Part shown: positions 10,906-21,180 of the stretch, piece by piece
Position numbering within the stretch: the stretch's first letter is position 1
Layout: each line of letters starts with the position of its first letter
NCBI GenBank assembly: GCA_003427395.1
Contig: BFEA01000468.1
Location: 64,091 to 114,836, forward strand
Origin: Chara braunii
Lineage: Eukaryota > Streptophyta > Charophyceae > Charales > Characeae
Length of the DNA: 50,746 nucleotides
Direction: 5' to 3'
Made by a program: the position numbers and the translations under genes
The notes under the pieces: model-generated
What the model was told of the DNA's origin: nothing
Databases searched by the model: none
What the model saw: the letters and a program-made list of their open reading frames with translations, nothing else

Positions 10906-11565
10906 GCCTGATTTTGGATTGAACTGAACCTGATCTATTGAAGAGTCTCGGACACAAAGCACTTGTGAAAGTGGGTAGGGTTCTCGGCGGTAGTACGCTC
11001 AGACTCATTATTTGTCCTATATAACCTCTATATTATTTGATGTTCGGTTAAGTCATAGCCTGTTAAGAGAGATAAATTGTCCTTGGTAATAGGATGGTTT
11101 GATTGTTACCTTGATCGAGATTGTCATGAGAATGATGTATTTTTTTTTAGACGAAGAAGCGGAAATAGACAGTCTTCTAAAAGTTCGACCTGAATATCTA
11201 GACGTCCAGGATAGGGAGATCACATCCTAAACCTCACTTGATTAACGGGTTAGTCTTAGGCGTCTTAGCTCGTGTACCCCATTTCTATGCTACGACGATC
11301 GAGCAAACGCCCTCGGCCGACTTACCTCTACAAAGGCATGTAAAAGTCTTCGCATGTGGGTCTGTAGCTCAGCAGGGATACGCCTACCTAAGGCTGGTGA
11401 CAGCCCCTTGGGTAGAGGTAAGTTGTACCTCGTGGCGCCGTTGGGTAGAGGTAAGTTATACCTTTCGTGGGGTGTCGTGAGGGGTATAGATGGCGCGCAC
11501 TGTCGGAGTGGTGACTGTTTTTTTTCGACACAAGAGAAATCATGCGTGACACGACCGTTGTCGGC
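10899..11565. other. Spacer between U1 and U2 with R1 copy B
   Basis: This is the ~667-bp centre of the palindrome. It includes a diverged R1 3' module at 11268-11500 on the plus strand. In it the GAGGTAAGTTGTACC hairpin is duplicated (about 11416-11432 and 11448-11463). If U1 and U2 are transcribed, a bidirectional promoter would lie here; I see no clear TATA box. Confidence 0.6.
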
Positions 11566-11836
11566 GCGAATACCCTTACAAGGGTATCCGCCCTGTTTTA
11601 TGCAAGAGGGAGAAAATGGTTTTGGCTTAAAGTTAAGTATATCGCGCTAGGCGCAGCTGTGTTGTGATTACGTTGACTGGATGGCTGACTAAAGTAAAGA
11701 GTGCGTGAGCACTCAGGTTTGAGGCGCGCATGATTCACCCCTTGATGTTGATTACGAAACCGGCGCGGATGCCGGTCTGTTTATTTTTATTTTTATCGTT
11801 AAGTTTTTATTTCTGGTTAGTCTTGATTAAACTAGG
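11566..11836 (+). repeat. Right arm of the head-to-head inverted repeat
   Basis: Reverse complement of the left arm in scattered conserved blocks: 11566-11593 exact, 11668-11691 nearly exact, ~11817-11836 close. The blocks lie in the expected mirrored order. Confidence 0.85.
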
Positions 11837-12074
11837 ATCTAGGGGGTATTTTCGTTCGATGGCTACGCCTGACAGAGTCAAGCGCACGAGCGGAGAACGA
11901 CCCCGACGACGGCATCGGCAACGACGTTGACGGTGTGACTGTGATAGGTCGGCGCGGACTCTCGGTGGCCGTGCGCGTAGACGTGGGCTGAGGAATGGCG
12001 CAGGGCGCTTTTGCGGCCCTGAATGGCCGCGCCGTATCATCCTATATGGAGTCTCGGGTGTAATTGTTGCAGGC

Positions 12075-12144
12075 TTGGGCTTAGCCCTATAGGTTGCGGC
12101 ATTGGACTACTATTACGGAGGTTCGGGGATCGAGGTCAGCGGGC
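12075..12144 (+). pseudogene. tRNA-like sequence, right copy (A and B boxes)
   Basis: TTAGCCCTATAGG (12081-12093) fits an A box and GGATCGAGGTC (12127-12137) is a B-box-like string. It aligns along its length with the minus strand of 10441-10510. Homology continues past it (GGTTGAGGG at ~12187 and the mirror near 10400). Stems are degenerate, as in the left copy. Confidence 0.45.
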
Positions 12145-13040
12145 GTTGGCGCAGCAGCAACGGAGCAGGGTGGAGCGAAACCTGAGGGGTTGAGGGCTCG
12201 GAAGGGTTATTCCCCTCGGTTTTGTTGGCGGGTGCGACGGAGGGCCCGATCCACGGGAGCCTCCCTTTTACCGTTTTGTTTTCTTTATTAAATTTTTTAA
12301 TATACCTCTTGTCATTTTTGTTTTAGCTTTCAGGGTCGCATGGAGTGGGTTGTATCCACGGAGAAGCTTAGCATGACCCCTTCGCAAGAATGATATGCAT
12401 AAACTGGCGAGGTCCGACAACCGATTGCTTCTCTCGGTATTTGGATGTTGTCGGACCGCGCAGTGACGAAAGGGCGAGGCCGGTGGGGTGGCAAAAGCGG
12501 GAGAGCGAGCTAAAACCGGGCTGCTGCACTATCGAGCGTTGCGCTGGCCATGACCGACCACTACGGGGCAAGCGGAGCAGCAGGTGTGTGACGGGTGGTA
12601 GCACAGTGAGGCCAGGCGCACCGCTGCAAAGGCAGCAAGCAACGGGCTGTGCGGGCGCTGTTAGGCCGGAGAAGGCAGCAGGCAACGGGCTGTGCGGGCG
12701 CTGTTAGGCCGGAGGAGGCAGCGGGCGGATAGGCGCAACGGGCAGTGAAGAAGAATGGACGAACCTGGACGCGGGCATGCATCAGGTGCAGTCAGAGATG
12801 AAGGGAAACTAACATGGCGGGGGCATCGAAGGGATAAGAGGGNGATGAGATGTGACCGGGCGCAGCAGAGGGAAGGTTGTGTCTAGCCGAGGAGAGGAAG
12901 TAGGAAGCAACGAGAGGGACGGTGGTGAAGGACCAGGGAAACAGTCGAGTGAAGGGAGTGAATCCGGACGCACAGTCGCGCCGGGTACATTCGGAGGGAG
13001 CAAAAATAGAGGGAGCAAGCAAAGAGAAAGGTGGGAACGA
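12145..13040. other. U2 leader: GC-rich, with a 43-bp tandem repeat; no gene seen
   Basis: A 43-bp unit beginning GGCAGCAAGCAACGGG repeats at 12631, 12674 and (partial) 12717. A single N stands at 12843. Short overlapping frames on both strands come from GC-rich composition. Confidence 0.6.
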
Positions 13041-13051
13041 AGAATCAAGAT

Positions 13052-13835
13052 CTCACTCGATTCATAATGGAATCCAGTGAGTTAGAGTGTTAGTTGGGGT
13101 TTTTTTGATAGGGCGAGTTCATCGCTGTAGTCAGAACGAAAAGATAGTTAGTATAGAAGGAGGTAGGAAGAAAAATGGTTGCGCGGAGCTATGGGGGGCG
13201 AAGAAACGACGAAGGGAAAAGACATCTGCCTCCCTCATTCTGCGATGGATTTGAGTAAGGGAGGGGGTGATTTTAAGGTTTTCACCCCGGGCGAAATCAA
13301 CTATGAGGTTGGTTTTTAGTATTAGTGACTAGATTCAGAGGTTAGTAGATTAGAGGGTTAGAAGAGAAGTCAGTGCGCCGAAGTGAAGAGATGGTGGGAG
13401 TGAAGACAAGGAAGGATGAAGAAACACTTATCTCCCCTGTTTTCGATCGAATTTAGGCGAGGAGGGATTTGGTTTGGGGGTCTTAGCCCCGGGCGACCGC
13501 GATTCCGAGGTTAGTTCTAGCAGTAGGTTAGTAGAATAGGAGTTAGTGAAGACAAGCCCCGCGTGGAGCTATGGCGGGGACTGGCGAAGATGGGAGTGAA
13601 AGATTCGAATCTCACTCGATCCTCGATGGATTCGAGTGAGGTAACATACTACACCGAAGTTCTTAGGCAAGGCGATTCTGATGGCATAGTTAGTTCTAAG
13701 GTTAGTTGACTAGGATTGCAGTTAGAAGGGAAAGTGAATCTGAACAGAAAGTGTGTTAGGTGCATGTAGGAGGAAGAAAAATAATAAGAAGAAGAAGTTC
13801 GAGTCTCGCTCGATCCTTGAAGATATCGAGCGAGA
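13052..13835 (+). repeat. H2 hairpin array of U2 (5 hairpins, ~190-bp period)
   Basis: Hairpins lie at regular steps. CTCACTCGATTC 13052-13063 pairs with GAATCCAGTGAG 13070-13081 (one mismatch). CCTCCCT 13229-13235 pairs with AGGGAGG 13258-13264. A weaker one is at ~13432-13465. CTCACTCGA 13611-13619 pairs with TCGAGTGAG 13632-13640. TCTCGCTCGAT 13804-13814 pairs perfectly with ATCGAGCGAGA 13825-13835. Between hairpins, GGTTAGT and GGCGAG strings recur, so the whole period is a diverged tandem repeat. The stems change in both arms together. Confidence 0.75.
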
Positions 13836-14984
13836 TAGGAGGCAAGTTGGAGGTTTTGACGTATGGCGAGTTGGGTGGTAGTGTTAGAATCATAGGTTAG
13901 TGGTTAGTTTTAGAGTTCTGTTAGTAAGGGGCCGCGCAGAGTTATAGATATGGTGGGACAGGTAAGAGAAGTTTTCACTCGGCTCACGGCGAAATCGGGT
14001 AGGATAGAGGAGTAAACCGGAGCTTTGAGATGGGGCGAGTTTGTGGGTGGAGGCGGATTCCGGATTGCAGTAATGGATTCCGTAGCGTCAGGGGCAGCGA
14101 ATGCGTGGGAGGTGAAACAATAATCGATGTATTTGCCCGGTTTCCAGCAGAAGATACACCTTTTTTTTTTTCTTCGCAAACTTGTTGAGAATCGGGGTAG
14201 CAAAGGGGCAGAGCGTGGAATGCAGGTTTATCAGCTAACTGGTGCGCTGCCTGTGTCGCTGACCAGAGAAGGGGAATGCCTATTCGCGAGAGCTTAGGTG
14301 AAGACTGCGTTATCGAAGGTGTACGTGCTGCTTACTGCATGGCTAGCCGGGCCATCCTGTGGTTTGCAGTAGCATGAGAAAGGACTGTGTTCTCCCTCGG
14401 AGCTACGTCTTAAGTTGTGGCTTATTGATGTTGTCACTGTGGCATTATGGACCCACTGAGTTGCTGCGTACACCTACTGTTGTGTGAGTGGTGAGCTGTC
14501 CGAACCTTGTGGCACTTCGGATGGGGAATAGAAAGTAGGTGGTACCCGAGCGCGACTCTTCTAGGCTGCGCTGTTACCGCTCAGATGGAAGAGGGCGTTG
14601 CCTGTGGCTTTGACGGAACTGGGGTCCTCTGCTGCAGTAAGTGTGGTTTGGAGTGCAATGTGAGTTGCTCTTTCGGCGGGCAGGGAGAGGAGAGAGGATG
14701 AGCAGCAAGGCTGGAGGCTTACCTACTCGCTGGTACGTTGCCCGAGCTTGCGGAGGGATTGAGATCGTTGACTGAGGGATCATTGCTGCGACGAGGAAAG
14801 TCGTCGGAGAGGTAGTTGTGGAGAGTGTTGACTTTCCCTGTTGATTAAAGCGGCGGTCAGGCGGCATTGTAACCTGGGGAGGTAGTCAGGCGCTGCGAAG
14901 GAAGGTCGCTATTGAGAGTTGAGGAGTCGGAAAAAAAATTGACCTCGACAGTTCGATGTCGGAGGTTTGACCGAGCTGTTGCGA
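13836..14984. other. U2 segment between H2 and the conserved block; no gene seen
   Basis: A relic of the CATTCTC motif (CAGAAGATACACC) lies at ~14147-14160 before a poly-T run. The rest is mixed sequence with short unconvincing frames on both strands. Confidence 0.4.
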
Positions 14985-15251
14985 TTTGGCCACCATTGTG
15001 GGGTCCTCAGGAGCGGCAAGGAAACAAGACCCTCTCCCGCGAGTCTGAGTGCACCATTCTTGGATCTGAGAGTCTCAAAACCTTCTCCTGCTGCCCCTTT
15101 AACTCTCAGTCTAGTCCTTTGTTACGAGAGGAAGGCGGCAGGCGGGATTGCAACCCGTAGGTCCGCATCAAGACTCTGTGGGGAGTCCACCCACTGATTG
15201 CGGGAGCTCTGCCGGAACTCGGAAGGAGTTCTGGAGGCAGGGAACCATCAG
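14985..15251 (+). other. Conserved pre-array block of U2
   Basis: It includes GGGGTCCTCAGGAGCG, ACCCTCTCCCGCGAGTCTGA, GAGGAAGGCGGCAGGCGGGA and GGAGCTCTGCCGGAACTCGG. All four are recognisable in U3 and in reverse in U1, and partly in U4 and U0. No frame is maintained between copies, so conservation is not protein-coding. It ends at a CAG|GTAAAC junction and may be an exon of the inferred RNA. Confidence 0.65.
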
Positions 15252-15360
15252 GTAAACCAGTTCTTCTGTATAATCCACTACTACCCATATTTCCCTATCC
15301 CCCTGCAGTATGACTGTTGTATGCATGAGGTTGTCCCTATGGTTCTTGCTTTCTCTTCAG
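15252..15360 (+). other. Candidate 109-nt intron of U2
   Basis: CAG|GTAAAC at 15249-15257 and TTGCTTTCTCTTCAG|GA ending at 15360 have the form of spliceosomal donor and acceptor, with a pyrimidine tract. The pair is conserved in U1 (109 nt), U3 (113 nt) and U4 (119 nt). Confidence 0.5.
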
Positions 15361-15499
15361 GACCCAATTAGACTGAATGGAAGGAACGTGTGAGAGTGAA
15401 GCCTAAGTTTCTTCTTTATTTTAGTTGAAAGCAGACAAAGGGATAAACTGGGGGAAGGTGGGAGGAATACAGTTTTGCATGTCTAACCGGGTCAACCAA

Positions 15500-16190
15500 A
15501 GCCTGAACACTGTTTCTACTGTGAATGGCTCAGGGCTATGTTTTATTTGGCTGTTTTCTGAAGGACCATGCATTGTTTGTACTATGAATGGTCTTGTTGC
15601 TATGTTTATTTAGTTGTTTTCTGGAGGACCAGGCATTGTTTCTATTGTGAATGGCTTCTTTACTCTAGATAACCTTGAGGGTTTGCCTGATTGAAGGGGT
15701 TTAAATTCTTGTTTATTCTGAGGGAGGATTTTTGGTCGAAGGCTAAGCATTATTTCCATGGTGAATGGTTTAGCCTGAAAACCATGCACATAAATTAAAC
15801 TGAGTATAAAGGAAAGTACTTTATGTATATTTGCATGTGAACTGGCAGTTGGACATTGTTTCTATTGTGAATGGTCCAGCGTTAAGCCATATCATTAAGA
15901 AGAGAAAAGAGAAAATACAAAGTATAAATGAAAATAGTTTGGGCAAGCTAAACATTGTTTCTACTGTGAATGGTTCAGTCCCCTGCCCATATTTGCCTTT
16001 CTTTTGAAAACAAAGTCAGAGAAATATTAAATTTTGGATATTAAACAACACAGCGCGACTAGCCATTGTTTCCATGGCGAATGACCTAGTCATCTGCCCA
16101 AAAGAAGAGAGAAGTAGTTGTGCAACCTGTTCGTGTATATCTTAAAGGCAAGCTGGGTATTGTTTTCATGGCAAATGGTCCAGCTCTATG
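15500..16190 (+). repeat. H1 hairpin array of U2 (8 hairpins)
   Basis: The loop is mostly CATTGTTTCTAYTGTGAATG. Stems: AGGCTAA 15740-15746 with TTAGCCT 15770-15776; TTGGAC 15849-15854 with GTCCAG 15874-15879; CTAAAC with GTTCAG around 15948-15978, plus outer GGGC 15941-15944 with GCCC 15985-15988; GACTAG 16057-16062 with CTAGTC 16086-16091; AGCTGG 16151-16156 with CCAGCT 16180-16185. The first three (15500-15655) are weaker. The last five match the order of the U1 hairpins and share linkers, so they are true counterparts. Confidence 0.85.
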
Positions 16191-16482
16191 TTTAATGTAA
16201 GAGGGAAATAAGGGTTCAGGGACTTAAAAGATTCATAAACTATCTATATGGAATGAACTTGGGGCTGGCGAGAGTACTTACCTTTGTGGTTTGGCTTGCA
16301 TGTGATTGAGTGAGGCCACTACTTAGTCTGAGTTTCAGGTTGGTAGGTAGTTATTTTACTTGCTCGCCATGTGCTAGAGCCATAGGAGTTAGTGTCAATT
16401 CCTGCATTTTCTGTAGTAACTTTTTTTTACTTAGATCAATTCTTGCATTTTCTGATACATTTTCTTATACTTGGCTTTGTAT

Positions 16483-17030
16483 AAATCTTGGCAAGCTACT
16501 TTCTTTACGGGAAGCGCTGCCGAAATTTCTACAAATCCAAGAAGATAATTAAATTTTGGCTTATCGAAAGTTCGACTTTGTCTTTTCTCTTATCTGACTT
16601 AGTTAAAATCTGGGAAGTCTCATTTTCTAAAGGGAGTGCTGCCAAAATTTTTGCTAAATCAGGGAATTAGGCAAAATTGAGCCTTGGAAAGTCAAAGTTA
16701 CTTTCAAATTCTGGACCTAGCCTTGTATAAATTTTGGAAAAACACTTTTCTAAAGGGAGTGCTGCCGAAATTTCTGCGAAACTAAGGAGTTAGTTAAATC
16801 TGGTCTAAAATTGAACTCAAGTTTTCTTTTCAGTTCATATCTGACTTAGTATAAATCTGGGAAGTCTCTCTTTCTAAAAGGAGTGCTGCCAAAATTTCTA
16901 CTAATTCAGGGAGTTAGACAAAATTTGACTTTCCGGAGTTAGAAATTATTTTTCTGTTTTCATATCCAAACATATATAAATTCTGGAAACGCACTTTTCC
17001 TACGGAGCGCTGCCGAAATTTTCTTAGTTT
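16483..17030 (+). repeat. H3 array of U2 (5 units)
   Basis: Units of ~110-140 bp each contain an outer stem of AAATCTTGGCA type (16483-16493) with TGCCGAAATTT (16518-16528). It encloses a smaller stem such as ACTTTTC...AGGGAGT or CTTTCTTTACGGGAAG. GTGCTGCCAAAATTT and GTGCTGCCGAAATTT mark later units. Between hairpins the text CTGACTTAGTATAAATCTGG recurs. Confidence 0.8.
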
Positions 17031-17374
17031 AAAGGAGATAGATTATATTTTGACAGGTGGCTATTCTGGCGATCCACCCTGAATGAGGGAGATTCTGTCA
17101 TGAGTCTACCTTTCTTTCGACACTTGCTTAGAGGTAGGCTTAGATATAGTTAACTAGGATGATTCTTGAGTGAGATCGTGATATGGGGATTATTCTCTAT
17201 GGACTTAGGTTTAGCTTATAGGGAGATTTTGAGTGAGGATGTATTATGGAGTTGTATTCTCCATACACTTATGATCTTAGCTTGGGGATTGGTCTGTCGT
17301 ATGTTACAGGTCTTTTTGATTATTTGACCCAAGTTCAGGACTAGATCCAGCTTGATCCCTTGAGGATCACTCTT

Positions 17375-17393
17375 CTGTTATCACTGATAACAG
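17375..17393. repeat. 19-bp perfect palindrome of U2
   Basis: CTGTTATCACTGATAACAG is a 9-bp inverted repeat around one C. It is followed by GTCGGTTG, as in U3 and U0. It could be a dimeric-protein binding site or a small hairpin. Confidence 0.75.
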
Positions 17394-17430
17394 GTCGGTT
17401 GCCGATTCATTGGTTTACGATTCAACTCCA

Positions 17431-18040
17431 ATTCACTCCTGCCACTCAACCTAAAGGCTTTAGCCTTGTGATTGAACTGTTTTGTTGTGTTTTCACCCGG
17501 ACTTTATTGAATGGTCATCCAACAAAAGTACTGAGTATTTATTTAAGAGTTGCACGAGTGAGGCTTGTATGGCTAAAGCAAGGGGTATGAGTGCAAGGAA
17601 TGGTTCAAGTTGACCCCGTGTAGTGCGTGGACTTCTGGTTGAATCTTTGATGTGATTGCAGGTGCGTTTGTGGTTCGGACTCTGGATGTGATTGTCTACG
17701 ATTACATACATATATGGTTGAGGGGAGCCCCACCGTGACTGTGAGAAGTGATCGTCTTATAAAATCAACCCTCATATATTTATAAGTGTCCTGGGTATTT
17801 GAGAGACCTACTGTAATTGTGCATAAGGGTTAACCCGGTTACGTCTGAGAGAGAAGGGAGATCCCCTTTTTACCCTTGCTTGTTAGAGATTTTTATGGTT
17901 GGACGTTGTAGTCCGTGGCAACCGTCAAAGTCAAACCTCTTGACCTTCGCCTAGGCCCGGAATGAGACTCGTCTCCAAGGAAGCAAGAAGCGACTGCCAC
18001 CACAGGTATGGACTTGTGTACCACCCGCTTTGCATAAGGT
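17431..18040. other. U2 linker between palindrome and R1; no gene seen
   Basis: Parts align with U3 26030-26570, notably GTCAAAGTCAAACCTCTTGA (17925-17944) and the CACCACAGGTATG string near 18000. No gene is visible. Confidence 0.5.
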
Positions 18041-18374
18041 GCAGAAGAGGGTGTGTGATCTTCAACCACGCATGGCGGTTATCCAGCGTCGAGAGATTAA
18101 CCCTCAAGGCGCGTGTCAGCCGACACTTGAGTGTCGAATGCGACCCTCGAGATTAATGAGGATCGCACGAGGGTGGGTACTACATAGTACACTGTCATTG
18201 CGAACGCTTGCATACGCTTGCATTACGAGTCGATATGAGTTAGCCCTGCGTCCGCGGGGCTTTATACTAAGTTCCGCGCGCAACGCCTATCCGATTTCCG
18301 TATCGGAAAGTTATGGGACGGCTACCGAGGGGCTAGGAGCGTTGTTGCGTTGTTTGTGTTGTGTCATTTCGTGC

Positions 18375-18419
<45 letters not shown>

Positions 18420-18930
18420 GTTGTTTTGTGGTTGTTAGAGTGGTGTGCGCGTGGTGTGTGAGATGCGTCATAGTCGACCGGCGACGAACCGCGCTTGGGA
18501 CCTCAGCCCCCCAAGATGCCGGTTCGCGTGCGGGTCTGATAGAGGCGTACTACCGCGCGTACCCCCTATGCTACAGCGAACGAGAAACGTCCTCGGCTGG
18601 TCCACCTGTGTGATTGCAACTGATTAGCTTTCGTACTGTGGACTGGTAGCTCGGCAGGGATACGCCCACCGAAGGGAGGTGACAGCTCCCGTAAGGTGTA
18701 GGTAGGTCGTGCCTCGCGTAGGCCCTATCCTGTCGTAGGGGCTCGCGAGAGGTATGGCTGGCGAACTCGGCGGGAGCGGCTTCTGGAAGCTCCATGTATA
18801 CTTGCGACGAAGGATTTTAAACCAACTCCTGCGTGACGAGGCCGGGAGGGTCCCGCGCTGCCCTGATGCAGCGCCGGACCGATGCGCTCGACACCGTGAG
18901 ATTCAACACTCCCAGCAGGGTGCGGGACCT
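18041..18930 (+). repeat. R1 tail module, copy C (most complete)
   Basis: The 5' half holds the palindrome CGACACTTGAGTGTCG (18121-18136). After a (GT)n insertion the 3' half has a hairpin with GTCCAC 18600-18605 and GTGGAC 18638-18643, then GGTAGCTCGGCAGGGATACG, a GGGAGGTGACAGCTCCC hairpin, a GTAGGTAGGTCGTGCCTCGC element, CCTATCCTGTCGTAGGGGCT, and a terminal GAGGCCGGGAGGGTCCCGCG. Seven copies or fragments occur in the window, always at unit ends or in the U1/U2 centre. Conservation is highest in the hairpins. Confidence 0.82.
18378..18418. repeat. (GT)n microsatellite inside R1 copy C
   Basis: About 20 GT dinucleotides interrupt the R1 module; U3 has TGTTTGAGTGTGTTTTTT at the matching place. 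Confidence 0.95.
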
Positions 18931-19062
18931 CCACGCGTGACGGCGTTGTCCCTCGTGGCAGAGGAAAGACAAAAGGTTGACAAGATGAACACGAAGAAGA
19001 AAGAAGTGAGCAGAAATACAACGCAGATGGGGATAGAGGGATGCATCTTTCCATGTTCTTAC

Positions 19063-19085
19063 AGAAGATTCATCCTCATTTTGCA
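19063..19085 (+). repeat. Dispersed CATTCTC motif, copy 1
   Basis: It reads CAG|AAGATTCATCCTCATTTT then GCA, preceded by TTTCCATGTTCTTA. Related copies are at 19651, 21515, 27648 and 27791, with relics at 14148 and (minus) 9030. The pyrimidine-CAG context looks like a 3' splice site. Confidence 0.6.
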
Positions 19086-21150
19086 TACTTGGTGAACAAA
19101 TATAATGATCTCAATCCTACAAATCGTGCCCATCGTGGCAGTCCTTGGTCGTCAGCTTCATCATGGTGATCGCAAAAATCCTTGTCATCACAATCATCGT
19201 CGCAACGTTCGTTCATACTGTCAAGCGTGGAACTCGTCTGTATCTGGCCTTGTTTGCAGCCAGACTGGGTGAGGGAGGTATCATGCGAAAGAACGTGCAT
19301 GTAGCAAGCGAGAGGATAACGAGGGTGCGTAAGGTAGCCGCGAGAACGGACGTGAGATCAAGTGAGGAGGTGGGCGGGAATGAAGACAAAGGAGAGGAAG
19401 AAAGGAAGAAGACAAGGCGAAGAAGAAGGAAAAAACTAAAATATAGTGAAAAATGACTCACATTCCGCCTGTTTTCTATCTGACTCAGGCGAACGAAGAT
19501 TTGATTTTAGGGTTTTGAGGCATGGCGAGCAGAACTTGAACGATAACGACAAATTTTACATTAAGAATGCCATATAGTCGCTACAAGCTGTAGAGGTTGC
19601 GCGACTAGTAGGTGATGACGGGGCAATGCACCTTGCTACACTTTAGTGGTAGATCCATTCTCATTTTGCACAAATAGTGTTCGATAGTAGTCACCCGGAT
19701 CGTTTTGATCATTGTTGTGCTTGCCATACCCGAGACGTTCATCATCATAGTGGTTGTCACTATCAAGTCTCTCCCAGACGGATTTTTAATCCGGGCATCA
19801 TTTCCATAGCAATCATCGTGATGCTAACCTCCGTGCCCGCCATCAGGGTCGCCCGATATGGTCTTGAGGTTGAACGGTGTGGTGGTCGGAGTGATTGCAC
19901 TCTCTATCATGGCCGTTTTATCCACCGTGTTGTCGTATCAAATACCCTTACACGTATTTTCGGCAAGTCACGTCAACGCAACCTTGCCCGTTTGACGGCG
20001 CGCACGTGGAAGGGAGTTTAGGTCCTCATCTGGGTGAGCAACACTTGTGAGGTATCGACGGCGAGGAGCAACCATGCGCAGCCTGGGTGTGCGCAGCGTC
20101 ACAGGTCAGCGGGACGTGCGACCCTTCGTCACCTTACTTTTTGTGTCTTCGCGTTTATTCTTATTTTTCCTATTTTATTTTTACTGTTTTGGCTCGGCGA
20201 TTGGTTCTGAGGCTGGTGTTGGGACCGACGGGCCTGGCTCAATCGCTATGCTGCCGAACAAAGGTGGTCGATACGGTTGTCAAAGACCTTGAGCAGGCGC
20301 CTCGTTTTTTGTCGACCCGACAGTAGTTCCTACCTGTGTCTAGTGCCGGTAAAATTCTTCTATCTTACCGACATTCAAACACGGACGAAAGAGGTTGACG
20401 GGTGTGAGAAAGGTGGGGTCCGTGGTCGTGGCTTCCTCGCTTCCGATTTGGAGAGCGTTGATAGCCTAAAGTGAAAGGGAACTGGAAAACATTTCGAGCG
20501 AGTCTGTAGGGCTGCAGCTCGAGGGTGGTGGGGGTCGTTGTGCGCATGCAGTCCGCCCCCTCCATCTACTGTGAGAGGTTTGAGTGTGAGTGTGCCGTTG
20601 GGGCCTCACAGACGGGACTGTGCCTGGGCGTAGGTGGCCTAGGGCACTATCGGGAGGTCCGCAGCAGTACTGGCTGCAGTGGGTGCTCACATGGGACACC
20701 TCCCTACTAGGGCCCAAAAAGTTCTTATTTGAATATTTGCTACTACTGTCTAGATCTACATCGGGACCCGCCTCACTGCACCCACGCACTTCTGCAGGCT
20801 TAGTAGCATGCCCTGCGACCTCCCACTGCTCGCGGCATCAAAGTTGCCCCGATGACCGAGCGTAAGTCGCACGCTCCAGCGCCATCCATTGTTGGGCTGA
20901 GCAGTTCGACAGACGGGCTACAACACACTACTTGGCGGATTTCGACTTCCATGATCACTACCCTGCTGCCAATATCAAGCAAAATCCATTATGGTGTCTG
21001 GGTTAGAGCGCAGCAAGGCACGGACGGGGAGTCAAGGGCAGTAAAAAGGATAGGATGAACCTGGACGTCTAATTGCGCCAAGTGCGAGTGGAGCAAATAG
21101 GAAAGGCAACGATGAGGGGAGGCGGTTATGGTAGAGGTAGAAAGTGAGTA
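19086..21150. other. U3 head: H2 relic and second motif copy; no gene seen
   Basis: An H2-type hairpin is at 19466-19491 (CGCCTG with CAGGCG), followed by TTTTAGGGTTTTGAGGCATGG as in U2 H2 units. A motif copy (GATCCATTCTCATTTTGCAC) lies at 19652-19671. The remainder shows short frames on both strands with no domain. Confidence 0.5.
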
Positions 21151-21152
21151 TC

Positions 21153-21180
21153 CTGCTCGTTTCTTGGTGAAAACGAGCGG
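21153..21180 (+). repeat. H2 hairpin of U3
   Basis: CTGCTCGTTT (21153-21162) pairs with AAACGAGCGG (21171-21180) around CTTGGTGA, with one wobble. Downstream GCGAGCC and GAAGTTAGTTTTAGAAG echo the U2 H2 period. Confidence 0.65.

Larger units (their letters stand above)
11566..18950 (+). other. Unit U2: full-length non-coding structured unit, plus strand
   Basis: The module order on the plus strand is inverted-repeat head (11566-11836), tRNA-like (12075-12144), H2 hairpins (13052-13835), CATTCTC-motif relic (~14148), conserved block (14985-15251), GT-AG pair (15252-15360), H1 array (15500-16190), H3 array (16483-17030), palindrome (17375-17393) and R1 (18041-18930). It is the mirror of U1 and collinear with U3 and U4. 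No frame is credible. I infer a long non-coding, possibly spliced, transcript running rightward. Confidence 0.62.

Noticed and set aside
11414-11463. Strong 5' splice site GAG|GTAAGT in R1 copies
   Set aside because: The GTAAGT is part of a hairpin (GAGGTA...TACCTC) conserved for pairing; in copies C and E the splice consensus is lost while a related element remains.
12843-12843. Single N as a possible polymorphism
   Set aside because: It is an ambiguous base or a collapsed small gap between GA/GC-rich repeats; nothing more can be said.
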